64,000 bases of DNA. It comes from CAUTUX01 sp963542015 (GTDB lineage: Bacteria; Bacillota; Clostridia; Christensenellales; CAG-917). The notes below the pieces were generated by a model. That model worked only from the letters and a program-made list of their open reading frames with translations. It was not told where the DNA came from and searched no databases. The position numbers and the translations under genes are program-made. Each line of letters begins with the position of its first letter. Position 1 is the first letter of the stretch. Location of the stretch: assembly GCA_963542015.1 (NCBI GenBank), contig CAUTUX010000004.1, positions 24,149 through 88,148 of the forward strand, in the 5' to 3' direction. Shown in pieces: positions 37,131 to 44,583 of the stretch.

Positions 37131-37898
37131 ATGTTTGATATTAATTTAGTTATAATTATTGCGGTTGTTTTGGTTGCACTTTCAATTGTAACTAGCGTTC
37201 TTATAGTTTTAATTAACAATCACCTACAAGAAAAAATCCTTAATAAAAGAATTGAAGGAGGAAAATATAAAGACTTAGATTTAGATGCATTTGCAGAAGA
37301 AAAACGCATTAAAAAATTAAAAGAGCAAAAACATCAAGAAGAGTTAAAAGTCGAGAAATTAGCCGATAAGAAAAAAGCTAAAGAAGAAAAACTTGAGGCA
37401 CAAAAGCATAAAGATGAAATTAAAGCAGCAAAAACTGCTGAAAAAGAAAATCTTAAAGCTGAGAAGTTAGAGAAACAAAGACTTCAAGAAGAACTTAAAG
37501 CTGAGAAACTTGCACAAAAGAAAGCAGAGGAAAGTGCGGTTACAAGTGAATCTAAAAAAGAAGAAAAGCCTCAAAAAGAAACAAAGACAAGTGCAAAGAA
37601 AAATATTGAAGCAGATTTAATGAATAGACTTCAGAGTGAATTAGTTAAATCAAATGTAATTAAAGAAGAGGATGTTAAAGATAGTCCTACAACTAATAAA
37701 AAAGGAAAAGGAACGGACAAAACAAAAACTAAAACTAAGATCACTGCCGACGCAAACGATTGCGAAACAACTAGACCAAAAAAACAAGTGAAGACTGATA
37801 TGGAATCAGAATTACAAGCAAAGCTAATTAGAGCAAGACTCGAACTTGGAAATATAACAGAAGACGAGTTAATTAAATATAAAAAGAAACTTGGTTAA
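37131..37898 (+). CDS. Membrane-anchored Lys/Glu-rich coiled-coil protein
   Basis: 255 residues. One N-terminal transmembrane helix (IVIIAVVLVALSIVTSVLIVL region) is followed by a highly charged coiled coil with repeated EELKAEKLA/K-like units (60-145), a low-complexity basic linker, and a short C-terminal motif ESELQAKLIRARLELGNI that echoes an earlier NRLQSELVKSNVI. The end, with TEDELIKYKKKLG, looks like a SHOCT-like helix, suggesting oligomerisation. Function unknown; a terminator follows. Confidence 0.6.
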   Translation: MFDINLVIIIAVVLVALSIVTSVLIVLINNHLQEKILNKRIEGGKYKDLDLDAFAEEKRIKKLKEQKHQEELKVEKLADKKKAKEEKLEAQKHKDEIKAAKTAEKENLKAEKLEKQRLQEELKAEKLAQKKAEESAVTSESKKEEKPQKETKTSAKKNIEADLMNRLQSELVKSNVIKEEDVKDSPTTNKKGKGTDKTKTKTKITADANDCETTRPKKQVKTDMESELQAKLIRARLELGNITEDELIKYKKKLG

Positions 37899-37928
37899 AA
37901 AAAATTTACTTTAAAGTAAATAAAAAAT

Positions 37929-37957
37929 AAATAGAGCACTGGTAAAATGCTCTATTT
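37929..37957. terminator. Bidirectional terminator between convergent genes
   Basis: AAATAGAGCA (37929-37938) pairs with TGCTCTATTT (37948-37957), flanked by A-rich and T-rich tracts; it serves the + gene ending at 37898 and eno on the - strand. Confidence 0.8.
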
Positions 37958-37968
37958 AATATTTAAAT

Positions 37969-39288
37969 TTATTTCATTGATGAGTTCTTTAACTTAAATG
38001 CCTTTTTACCAGCATACACTGCGTAAGAACCTAAAGCTTCCTCAATTCTTAACAACTGATTGTATTTTGCAACTCTGTCAGTTCTGCAAGGTGCACCTGT
38101 TTTAATCTGACCAGCATTTGTAGCAACAACAATGTCAGCAATTGTAACATCTTCAGATTCACCTGAACGGTGAGATACTATTGCTGTCCAGCCATTTTTT
38201 TGAGCCATTTCAATTGCATTTAATGTTTCAGTCAGTGTTCCAATTTGGTTGATTTTTATCAAAACTGAATTTGCACAATCTTTTTCAATACCTTTTTTAA
38301 TTCTTTCAGTATTAGTAACAAATAAATCATCACCAACTAATTGAACTCTGTCTCCAAGTCTAGCTTTTAATTTAACCCAGCCTTCCCAATCTTCTTCTGC
38401 TAAACCATCTTCTAATGAGATAATAGGGTATTTATTTACTAAATCTTCCCAGAAATCCACCATTTCATCTGCTGTTTTAACTTCGCCTGTTTTCCAGAAA
38501 TAGTAACCATTTTTCTTTGCAGCTTTTGCATGGTCATAAAGTTCTGTAGTTGCAGGATCCATAGCAATCATGAAATCTATATATGGTTTATATCCAGCTT
38601 TTTCAATAGCCTTTACCAAATATTTTAGAGCAGCTTCATCATTTTCTAAGTTTGGTGCAAATCCACCTTCATCACCAACAGCAGTACTGTAGCCATCGGC
38701 TTTTAATAAGCTTTTTAATGTGTGATAAACTTCTGTACACCATCTTAATGCTTCGCTAAATGTTTTTGCTCCAACAGGCATAATCATGAATTCTTGTAAG
38801 TTAATGTTGTTATCCGCATGAGCACCACCATTAATAACATTCATCATTGGAACTGGTAGAGTATGTCCAAACATCCCTCCTAAATATTGGAATAATTCTA
38901 AATCTTGATATTTTGCAGCAGCTTTTGCAGCAGCTAATGAAACAGCTAAAATTGCATTAGCTCCTAATTTTGATTTGTTTTTTGTGCCATCTAATGCAAT
39001 TAATGCATTATCAATATCGACTTGTGAAAAACAGTTGTTGTCATAAAGACTTTCAGCAATAATTTTATTAACATTTTCTACTGCTTTTAAAACACCTTTT
39101 CCCATATAACGGTTTTTATCACCATCTCTCAATTCACATGCTTCAAACGCACCTGTAGAAGCACCTGAAGGTACAATCGCAGAAGCATAGACACCAGCAC
39201 ATGCTACATCAACTTCAACAGTAGGATTACCACGTGAATCTAAAACTTCTCTTGCTTTAATATCTGATATTGGGGCATAATTTTTCAT
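37969..39288 (-). CDS. eno: Enolase
   Basis: 439 residues. It converts 2-phosphoglycerate to PEP in glycolysis. Signatures: IKAREVLDSRGNPTVEVDV at the N-terminus, SGASTGAFEA, GGAHADNNINLQEFMIMP, GDEGGFAPN, SLEDGLAEEDWEGW, VGDDLFVTN, LIKINQIGTLTE and the SHRSGE catalytic segment. Start ATG at 39288 has AAGGAGAA upstream; the longer frame to 39327 is not credible. Codon use is biased as expected for a highly expressed gene. Confidence 0.97.
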   Translation of the reverse strand: MKNYAPISDIKAREVLDSRGNPTVEVDVACAGVYASAIVPSGASTGAFEACELRDGDKNRYMGKGVLKAVENVNKIIAESLYDNNCFSQVDIDNALIALDGTKNKSKLGANAILAVSLAAAKAAAKYQDLELFQYLGGMFGHTLPVPMMNVINGGAHADNNINLQEFMIMPVGAKTFSEALRWCTEVYHTLKSLLKADGYSTAVGDEGGFAPNLENDEAALKYLVKAIEKAGYKPYIDFMIAMDPATTELYDHAKAAKKNGYYFWKTGEVKTADEMVDFWEDLVNKYPIISLEDGLAEEDWEGWVKLKARLGDRVQLVGDDLFVTNTERIKKGIEKDCANSVLIKINQIGTLTETLNAIEMAQKNGWTAIVSHRSGESEDVTIADIVVATNAGQIKTGAPCRTDRVAKYNQLLRIEEALGSYAVYAGKKAFKLKNSSMK

Positions 39289-39408
39289 AAAATTTCTCCT
39301 TGAAACATAATAAAAAAATTCTAACACATGAGTATATAGGTGTAAAGTAAAAACTTGAAATGCAAATTTAAAAAAAATATAATATTAAAAGCACAAGAGG
39401 TGTGAGTA

Positions 39409-40485
39409 ATGTTTAACAGAAAAAAAGACATATTAAATGCTTGGATCCCTGTAATTTTATTTGTCGCAATTTTTGTAACGATGCTAGTAATTGCGACTTT
39501 TAAAGACTTAGAGATAAGTAAATTTCTAACAAGAAATGCCTTGCCTAAAGGACAAGTTAATTACTTAGCTAAAGATATATATGGAGTAGCTGGTGAAATG
39601 GTTGGTGCTATTCCAGTTTTTTTGTTGTTTTCATTTGCTGGTGTTGTTACATTTCACTATTTTGATAGATTAAAACTTAAGAGATTACGCATTTTTATGA
39701 GAATAATAGGCGTTTTGGTAGTTTTTCTAGGAATGTTCTTAATGTTTAGAGATATTTTTAAATATTTGTTTAGACATTTATATGCCTATAAATATTTAGA
39801 TTCAATTACACTCGAATGGAAAGACACTGATTTATATAAAGAAAAAAAATTAGCCATGTATTTAGTATATGGCTTTTTAGCCTTAATTTTCAGCACAGTT
39901 CTATTATTTGCTGGGCACTCACTTCCAAAAGATAAGTTAAAAAATCTTTTGATATTTGCAGTAGTGGCTGGATTAGCTGCAATTATAATTGTTGCTTTGA
40001 CTGAAATTATAAAAACACCAATGGGTAGAGTAAGATATAGATCAATGCATGCAATGGGAGACACTGACTTTAGACAGTATACACCATGGTATGTAATGAA
40101 TGGAGAAAGAAGGGTTAATCTTGCAGAAGCAAGCTATGGATTAGAAAAGGATGCATTTAAATCTTTCCCATCAGGACATACATCAGCTGCTGGCATAACA
40201 TATTGTTTATTTATGTTGCCGGAAGTATTGAAAATTAAAAATAAAGAATTAAAAAGAATGTGTTATGAGATTCCTATATTTTATACAGGTGCAGTAGCAT
40301 TAAGCAGAATAGTTGCTGGGGCACATTATATGTCGGATGTACTATTTGGTGGCACAATGGCATTTTTATTAATGATTTTATTTAAAGAAATATTTATAGT
40401 AAAATTTAAAAATATTAAAAGATTATTTGGTAAATATACTCCGATTATTGAAGAGACGATAGAAATTCCAGAACAAATAGTTTAA
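39409..40485 (+). CDS. PAP2-superfamily membrane phosphatase
   Basis: 358 residues with about six transmembrane helices. The three PAP2 motifs are present: KTPMGRVRYRS (variant of KxxxxxxRP; the Pro is replaced), PSGHTSAAG with the catalytic His, and SRIVAGAHYMSDVLFGG with the nucleophile His and Asp. Such enzymes dephosphorylate undecaprenyl pyrophosphate or phosphatidate. Longer than typical BcrC-like proteins. Ribosome binding site GAGGTG. Confidence 0.82.
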   Translation: MFNRKKDILNAWIPVILFVAIFVTMLVIATFKDLEISKFLTRNALPKGQVNYLAKDIYGVAGEMVGAIPVFLLFSFAGVVTFHYFDRLKLKRLRIFMRIIGVLVVFLGMFLMFRDIFKYLFRHLYAYKYLDSITLEWKDTDLYKEKKLAMYLVYGFLALIFSTVLLFAGHSLPKDKLKNLLIFAVVAGLAAIIIVALTEIIKTPMGRVRYRSMHAMGDTDFRQYTPWYVMNGERRVNLAEASYGLEKDAFKSFPSGHTSAAGITYCLFMLPEVLKIKNKELKRMCYEIPIFYTGAVALSRIVAGAHYMSDVLFGGTMAFLLMILFKEIFIVKFKNIKRLFGKYTPIIEETIEIPEQIV

Positions 40486-40486
40486 T

Positions 40487-40562
40487 GCAGGTATGGCTCA
40501 GTCGGTAGAGCAGTTCACTCGTAATGAACAGGCCGTCAGTTCGATTCTGACTACCTGCTCCA
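40487..40562 (+). tRNA. tRNA-Thr (anticodon CGT)
   Basis: A 76-base cloverleaf: acceptor GCAGGTA pairs with TACCTGC, D-loop AGTCGGTAGA, anticodon stem-loop GTTCA-CTCGTAA-TGAAC (anticodon CGT, threonine ACG codon), T-loop TTCGATT, encoded CCA. It begins 2 bases after the PAP2 gene. Mobile elements often lie beside tRNA genes, and the accessory region starts here, but no copy of the tRNA 3' end was seen in the right part of the window. Confidence 0.97.
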
Positions 40563-40663
40563 ATTAATACAATTTCAACTTATATGCTTTATATACAATA
40601 TTTTAACGCAAAAAAGTTGATTAATTTAATTTTAAACAAACATGCTTGTTATTAGAAAAACAA

Positions 40664-40681
40664 AGCATAAAAGTAAATATA
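40664..40681. repeat. 18-base inverted repeat, left copy
   Basis: AGCATAAAAGTAAATATA; its exact reverse complement is at 41165-41182. The pair encloses the prophage relic. Confidence 0.8.
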
Positions 40682-40898
40682 ATTTAATTGATAAATATTT
40701 GCAAGAAAGAGTATTTCATTGAATCATCATTTACGCTTCTAAATTTAAAATTAAAGCAAATAAGTTGAACCTATAAAAAATAACTTTAAAATAAGATAAA
40801 AAACAGAGAAGTAACTTTTAGTATAAAAATATGCCTGGTTTATGGGTAACATCTAACAAAAATTATAATAAGAAATATTAGAATGAGTTAACTTAAAA

Positions 40899-41065
40899 TA
40901 AAAAAACACTCAGTGAGTGTTCTTTTATGAGAGCCTCGAGCTCCAGTCTTATAAACCTAGCTTTTATCTGCACAACATAATTGTGTCACGTCTTTGTAAC
41001 CATTACACGTTGTCGACAAATAAATAATAAAGGAGAAAAAAATGTCAAAAATTGAAAAATTGTAA
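40899..41065 (+). mobile_element. Relic of the prophage intergenic element, inverted relative to the two intact copies
   Basis: Matches, on the opposite strand, the region 52217-52381 of the prophage: hairpin AACACT-cagtg-AGTGTT plus CTTTTATGAGAGCCTCGAG, then CTTATAAACC, TGCACAACA, AATTGTGTCACGTCTTT, AACCATTACACGT, GTCGACAAA and AAAGGAGAAA before an ATG. It differs by substitutions and a gap of about 13 bases, so it is an older, related sequence. The ATG at 41042 opens only a 7-codon frame (MSKIEKL, stop at 41063-41065), so the gene that followed is lost. Confidence 0.8.
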
Positions 41066-41103
41066 ATAGAAAATTAATAAAAAATCAGCCAATAACACAA
41101 ATA

Positions 41104-41182
41104 TACTTTTATGCTTTAAATAATTAAAAATAAGCGTAAAAGTAATTATTTTAAATTATCAAACTATATTTACTTTTATGCT
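41104..41182. promoter_or_regulatory. Operator cluster upstream of the AbiEi-like gene
   Basis: TACTTTTATGCTT (41104-41116) and AAGCGTAAAAGTA (41132-41144) form an inverted repeat with one mismatch, and TATATTTACTTTTATGCT (41165-41182) overlaps the -35 box. AbiEi antitoxins are known to repress their own operon by binding inverted repeats, so these are probably its operators. Confidence 0.55.
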
Positions 41183-41197
41183 ATTAAATATTATAAT
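41169..41197 (+). promoter_or_regulatory. Promoter of the AbiEi-like gene
   Basis: TTTACT (41169-41174) and TATAAT (41192-41197) are 17 bases apart; the start codon follows 24 bases after the -10. The -35 lies inside the third operator-like repeat. Confidence 0.65.
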
Positions 41198-41221
41198 TAA
41201 AGCATTAAAAGAAATTAGCAG

Positions 41222-41818
41222 ATGACAAAATACACAGAGATATTAAATATTGCAAATTCAAATAATGGACTTATTACAACCAACATGATAGTTGATGCTG
41301 GTTATTTAAGAAGTAACATAAATTATCTTTTAAAGTTAGGATTATTAATTCGTGTGAGTAGAGGAGTATATAAAATACAAGACGCTGTAGAGGATGAATT
41401 TTTAAATGCTCAGACAAAATATAAAAAAGGCGTTTTTTGTTTAGAAACTGCGTTATATTTATACAATATGATTGATGAAAAACCGAATAAAATACAGATG
41501 ACATTTCCAAAGACATATAACTATACTAATCCAAAAAAAGATGGAATTATATGCAATAATTCTGTAGAGCCACAATATAGTCTGGGTGTAGAAAATGTTA
41601 TTTCGCCAAGAGGCAATATTGTACGAGCATATAATTTAGAACGAACAATTTGCGATATTTTAAAACCTGTAAAAAATAGAGGACTTAGATTTATAAGGGA
41701 AACTTTACAAAAATATATGTTAAAAGAGAATAAAAATATAGCTTTTCTTTCTCAATGTGCTAGAGATTTGAAAGTTGAAAAAGAACTTAAACTACATCTT
41801 GAGTTGCTGACATTATGA
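41222..41818 (+). CDS. AbiEi-type antitoxin/transcriptional regulator without an adjacent toxin
   Basis: 198 residues of the type IV toxin-antitoxin AbiEi family. The N-terminal winged helix (NNGLITTNMIVDAGYLRSN, LLIRVSRGVYKI, residues 10-55) is followed by the C-terminal domain with GVFCLETALYLYNM, QMTFPKTYNY, RGNIVRAYNLERTICDIL. AbiEi normally pairs with an AbiEii nucleotidyltransferase toxin directly downstream; here the next gene is CorA on the other strand. So it is an orphan antitoxin or stand-alone regulator. It sits between a prophage relic and intact prophages. The ribosome binding site is weak. Confidence 0.75.
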   Translation: MTKYTEILNIANSNNGLITTNMIVDAGYLRSNINYLLKLGLLIRVSRGVYKIQDAVEDEFLNAQTKYKKGVFCLETALYLYNMIDEKPNKIQMTFPKTYNYTNPKKDGIICNNSVEPQYSLGVENVISPRGNIVRAYNLERTICDILKPVKNRGLRFIRETLQKYMLKENKNIAFLSQCARDLKVEKELKLHLELLTL

Positions 41819-41820
41819 TT

Positions 41821-42780
41821 TTATTTTAATAATTTCTTTTTCCAAAGGACTATAGCTAGTACAATACTACAAACTAGAGATAGAGCAATTACAACCCAAA
41901 ATCCCCATTCTTTACCTTGAAATGGAACTTTCGTATTCATTCCCCAAAATGCTGCAAATAAAGCTGGAATAGCTAGAATAAGAGTAATAGAAGTTAAGAC
42001 TTTCATGACAACATTTAAATTGTTTGAAATTATAGAGGCATATGCATCCATAGTTCCAGATAAAATATCTCTATAAATATTTGCCATTTCAATAGCCTGT
42101 TTATTTTCAATAATAACATCATCTAACAATTCTTTATCTTCATCAAACATTTCTATTATTTTGGTTAATTTTTCGACAACTATTAGATTAGATCTTAATG
42201 AAGTAGAGAAGTATACTAATGATTGTTCTAAGTTCATCATTTCAATCAATTCTTTATTTTTTGTAGATTTTTCAAGTTCATTTTTTATTCTTTGAGAAGC
42301 TTTATCTACCTGACTAAGGTATTGTATGTATTTTTTAGAAATTGTGTATTGTAATTGTAATAAAAACCGTGATTTTTTATGAACATTAATCCCTCTAATA
42401 AATCTTCCATAAATTAAATCGTTAACAATAGAGGTTTCAGAAAGACAAATTGTTATTATCGTTTTTCCTGTATTTATAAATCCAAATGGAATAGTTGAAT
42501 ATGTATAAAGATTTTGATCTTCATCTTCTTCAGTAATTGGAATATCTGTAAGAATTAATGTTGAATCGTTTTCATAATCGATTCTAGGTCTTTCTTCATC
42601 ATCAAGTGATGATTTAATTAAGTTTTCTTCTACATTAAATGTCTTGGAAATAAATTCAATTTCTTTATCTGTTGGATTAGATAAATGTAACCAATGATCG
42701 GTGTAATCGTAATTATCTAATAAATCCTCAAAATTGATTGAAACTGTTGAATTATTTTCTTTTTTAAAAACTTGAATCAT
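41821..42780 (-). CDS. corA: CorA-family divalent cation transporter
   Basis: 319 residues. A cytoplasmic alpha/beta domain and long helices (to about 255) precede two C-terminal transmembrane helices joined by the diagnostic GMN motif (FWGMNTKVPF), ending with a basic tail. It forms a pentameric Mg2+ or Co2+ channel. GGAGGG lies before the ATG and could be masked by the leader hairpin. Convergent with the AbiEi-like gene, 2 bases apart. Confidence 0.92.
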   Translation of the reverse strand: MIQVFKKENNSTVSINFEDLLDNYDYTDHWLHLSNPTDKEIEFISKTFNVEENLIKSSLDDEERPRIDYENDSTLILTDIPITEEDEDQNLYTYSTIPFGFINTGKTIITICLSETSIVNDLIYGRFIRGINVHKKSRFLLQLQYTISKKYIQYLSQVDKASQRIKNELEKSTKNKELIEMMNLEQSLVYFSTSLRSNLIVVEKLTKIIEMFDEDKELLDDVIIENKQAIEMANIYRDILSGTMDAYASIISNNLNVVMKVLTSITLILAIPALFAAFWGMNTKVPFQGKEWGFWVVIALSLVCSIVLAIVLWKKKLLK

Positions 42781-42890
42781 TTAACCCTCCAAAGACTGCC
42801 AGAGGGAAACAGTAAATATTTACCTCAGCGTCACAATATTTAAACTTTTACTTCGACCGTCTGATTCCATTATTTACCTCAAAAGCGTCT
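42781..42890 (-). promoter_or_regulatory. Structured leader of corA
   Basis: On the - strand CCCTC (42806-42802) can pair with the ribosome binding site GGAGGG (42790-42785). ACTG/CAGT offers a competing hairpin. Upstream, a GACGC plus TGAGGTAAAT unit occurs twice about 50 bases apart. This looks like a translational control leader; it does not match the Mg2+ M-box I know. Confidence 0.35.
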
Positions 42891-42957
42891 TAATTTTAAC
42901 AAACTTAAATTAACTTATCAAACAAATAAATAACCATATTAGTGCCTTTTTTATGCA

Positions 42958-42989
42958 ACTATGCGTAAAATTATTATTTTACGCATAGT
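42958..42989. other. 32-base palindrome at the left prophage boundary, candidate dif/att site (attL)
   Basis: Arms ACTATGCGTAA (42958-42968) and TTACGCATAGT (42979-42989) are perfect reverse complements around AATTATTATT. The sequence shared by both prophage copies starts exactly at 42969, the first base after the left arm. So the left arm is chromosomal and the rest prophage. Paired 11-base arms resemble Xer recombination sites, although the 10-base centre is longer than the usual 6. Confidence 0.5.
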
Positions 42990-44137
42990 TATTGATTATT
43001 TATTTCTTTAGTAATTTTTTTAGCTATATTCTCCCCTATTCTTCTGTTAACTTTAATTTCATAATATTTAATTTTATTAAACTCATCTTCCTTTATAAGA
43101 GACATTCCATTTTCTTTAACAAGCTTCTCAATAAGACCAGGAGTGCAATAATAGATGTCTGTATTGCGGACATCAAAGTTGCGAGTTCTATAGAAGCGTT
43201 TTTCCCCAAATAATGTTGCTGGTTCTTTAGTTATATATTTAGTAAGGTAGTTTACAATTTTCTTTTGTCTTACATTAGGTTCAATACAAACAACAGTATT
43301 AAAACCTCTATCCCATTCCTGGCAATTAAATATCTGATTGTTAAATACCGTATAAAGGAACTTTCCATAATCCTTGCTTTTGCTGTTACTATTTCTTGCT
43401 GGTTTTAATAAAAGGTCAATATCAGCAATTAATGCATGCAGATGGAATCCGCCTTTTTCATGCTCCTCTACTACCGATAATACTTTTACATCCTTATTTA
43501 TCTTTTGTAGCTCCATCAGAAAATAACGCCATTGTTGTTTTATTGCGTTTCTATCCATCCTTATAGCTTCATCCTTAAAAGTGAAAGTGCAGAAATATTC
43601 CCAGTTGTAGTTCAGAGCGTAATCGTAAAAATTCTTTTTAGCTCTAACATCACCTAAACGAACTGACTTTATCAATTGAGCTAAAGTTGCATTATCATTT
43701 ATTTTCTCAATCATCTCAGTTTCTTTATTTAGCTTAAAGTTTCTTCCAGTACTCCGCTCTTGCCAATAAGCATTATCATGAGACATTGCTGAAGTAATCA
43801 TATCTGACTCATCAGAACAGTTTGCCAGGTCTACTTTTGGCGTTAAAAATCCTTCTTCAAAAAAAGCTAATTCAATTTCATTAGTAACATCTGAATACTT
43901 AACAATCGTGTTTTTTAATGTTCGATCGACTTTTTTAAAAACTTCATTTTTATCTTTATAAACTTTGCTATATTTATCTTTTTGAAAAATATCAAATAGA
44001 CTTCCTTGCATTCCAGACTTTTCATATATCTTAAAGTCTTTTTGATATTGCTTATTTATGGGATCTTTAAAAAACTCATCTACTTGCTCTTTATTTAAAT
44101 TTCCTTTAATTAAATCTTCAAATATTACTTCTTTCAT
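42989..44137 (-). CDS. HUH-type rolling-circle replication initiator (Rep), prophage unit 1
   Basis: 382 residues. Residues 1-170 are of unknown fold. The catalytic domain has motif 1 FCTFTF (182-187), motif 2 GGFHLHALI with the metal-binding His pair H232/H234, and motif 3 NYLTKYITK with two tyrosines, Y297 and Y301, one of which should nick the origin. This equals the gpII role in filamentous phages: nicking the + origin and starting single-strand synthesis. The stop lies within the att palindrome. Ribosome binding site AAAGGAGTG. The origin-like hairpin region is immediately upstream. Confidence 0.85.
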   Translation of the reverse strand: MKEVIFEDLIKGNLNKEQVDEFFKDPINKQYQKDFKIYEKSGMQGSLFDIFQKDKYSKVYKDKNEVFKKVDRTLKNTIVKYSDVTNEIELAFFEEGFLTPKVDLANCSDESDMITSAMSHDNAYWQERSTGRNFKLNKETEMIEKINDNATLAQLIKSVRLGDVRAKKNFYDYALNYNWEYFCTFTFKDEAIRMDRNAIKQQWRYFLMELQKINKDVKVLSVVEEHEKGGFHLHALIADIDLLLKPARNSNSKSKDYGKFLYTVFNNQIFNCQEWDRGFNTVVCIEPNVRQKKIVNYLTKYITKEPATLFGEKRFYRTRNFDVRNTDIYYCTPGLIEKLVKENGMSLIKEDEFNKIKYYEIKVNRRIGENIAKKITKEINNQ

Positions 44138-44579
44138 TTTTCACTCCTTTTTCTTTGAAAGACAATAAAAATAAATATGTAAGAATTCTTACACTTTTTT
44201 TAAGGTGTTTTTGCAATAGTGCTACCATTATCAAGTAATGGTAGCTTTAACTATCCTGATGAATTAATACTGACAACCGTTTCGCATTGCTTCATACTAG
44301 TTCCCTCCTTCATATATATTCCTGCGTGCGTTGCACGCCTAAGGGTCGAGCATGCCTCGGCGTTCGCCTCTGGGCATGCTCTTCCTAATTTACGGCTTGC
44401 TGCCTCATCGCCGGCGTGGCTAGGGGTCATGCGATCCCTAGCCACCTTGGTACGACTTTCTGGATCTCTACCAGCTGTCAAGGCGTGAACATAAACGCTA
44501 AAGCATTTATCCTTCCCGCCAGCAAAGCTGGAACCTTGACAGCCGTCTGTTTCTTTTATCAATTCCTTCATCGTTATTT
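44138..44579. other. GC-rich hairpin cluster, candidate replication origin and packaging signal, unit 1
   Basis: The region between zot and rep is far richer in G+C than its surroundings and packed with perfect stems: GTAAGAATTCTTAC (44179-44192), GCTACCATTA/TAATGGTAGC (44221-44245), GCGTGC/GCACGC (44324-44338), GAGCATGCC/GGCATGCTC (44348-44381), GTGGCTAGGG/CCCTAGCCAC (44416-44445) and GCTGTCAAGG/CCTTGACAGC (44474-44543) enclosing CCAGC/GCTGG. Filamentous phages keep both origins and the packaging hairpin in one such intergenic region. Confidence 0.65.
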
Positions 44580-44583
44580 TCAT
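44251..44583 (-). CDS. Doubtful 110-codon frame across the hairpin cluster, unit 1
   Basis: It starts with ATGA overlap at the zot stop and has AGGACAAGAG upstream, as a coupled gene would. But its composition (Arg/Ala/Gly-rich) is forced by the GC-rich hairpins, and it resembles no family I know. I think it more likely reflects the DNA structure than a protein, though short translation from the coupled start is possible. Confidence 0.25.
   Translation of the reverse strand: MKITMKELIKETDGCQGSSFAGGKDKCFSVYVHALTAGRDPESRTKVARDRMTPSHAGDEAASRKLGRACPEANAEACSTLRRATHAGIYMKEGTSMKQCETVVSINSSG

Larger units (their letters stand above)
40563..41221. other. 659-base intergenic region holding operator repeats and a prophage relic
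   Basis: No complete protein gene is seen. It contains inverted repeats of an AGCRTAAAAGTA motif at 40664-40681, 41104-41116, 41132-41144 and 41165-41182, the relic of the prophage intergenic element at 40899-41065, and the promoter of the AbiEi-like gene. Confidence 0.7.

Noticed and set aside
40487..40562. tRNA-Thr as the attachment site of the prophages
   Set aside because: The prophage left boundary is 2.4 kb away, and no repeat of the tRNA 3' end was seen at either unit border.
40899..41182. CRISPR array from repeated AT-rich boxes
   Set aside because: The boxes are short, unevenly spaced and in both orientations; no spacer pattern or cas genes.
42781..42890. Mg2+ M-box riboswitch before corA
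   Set aside because: The conserved M-box core segments I know are not present; only a generic leader can be claimed.
42958..42989. Palindrome as a Rho-independent terminator of rep
   Set aside because: No run of T follows on either strand; the repeat boundary within it points to a recombination site.
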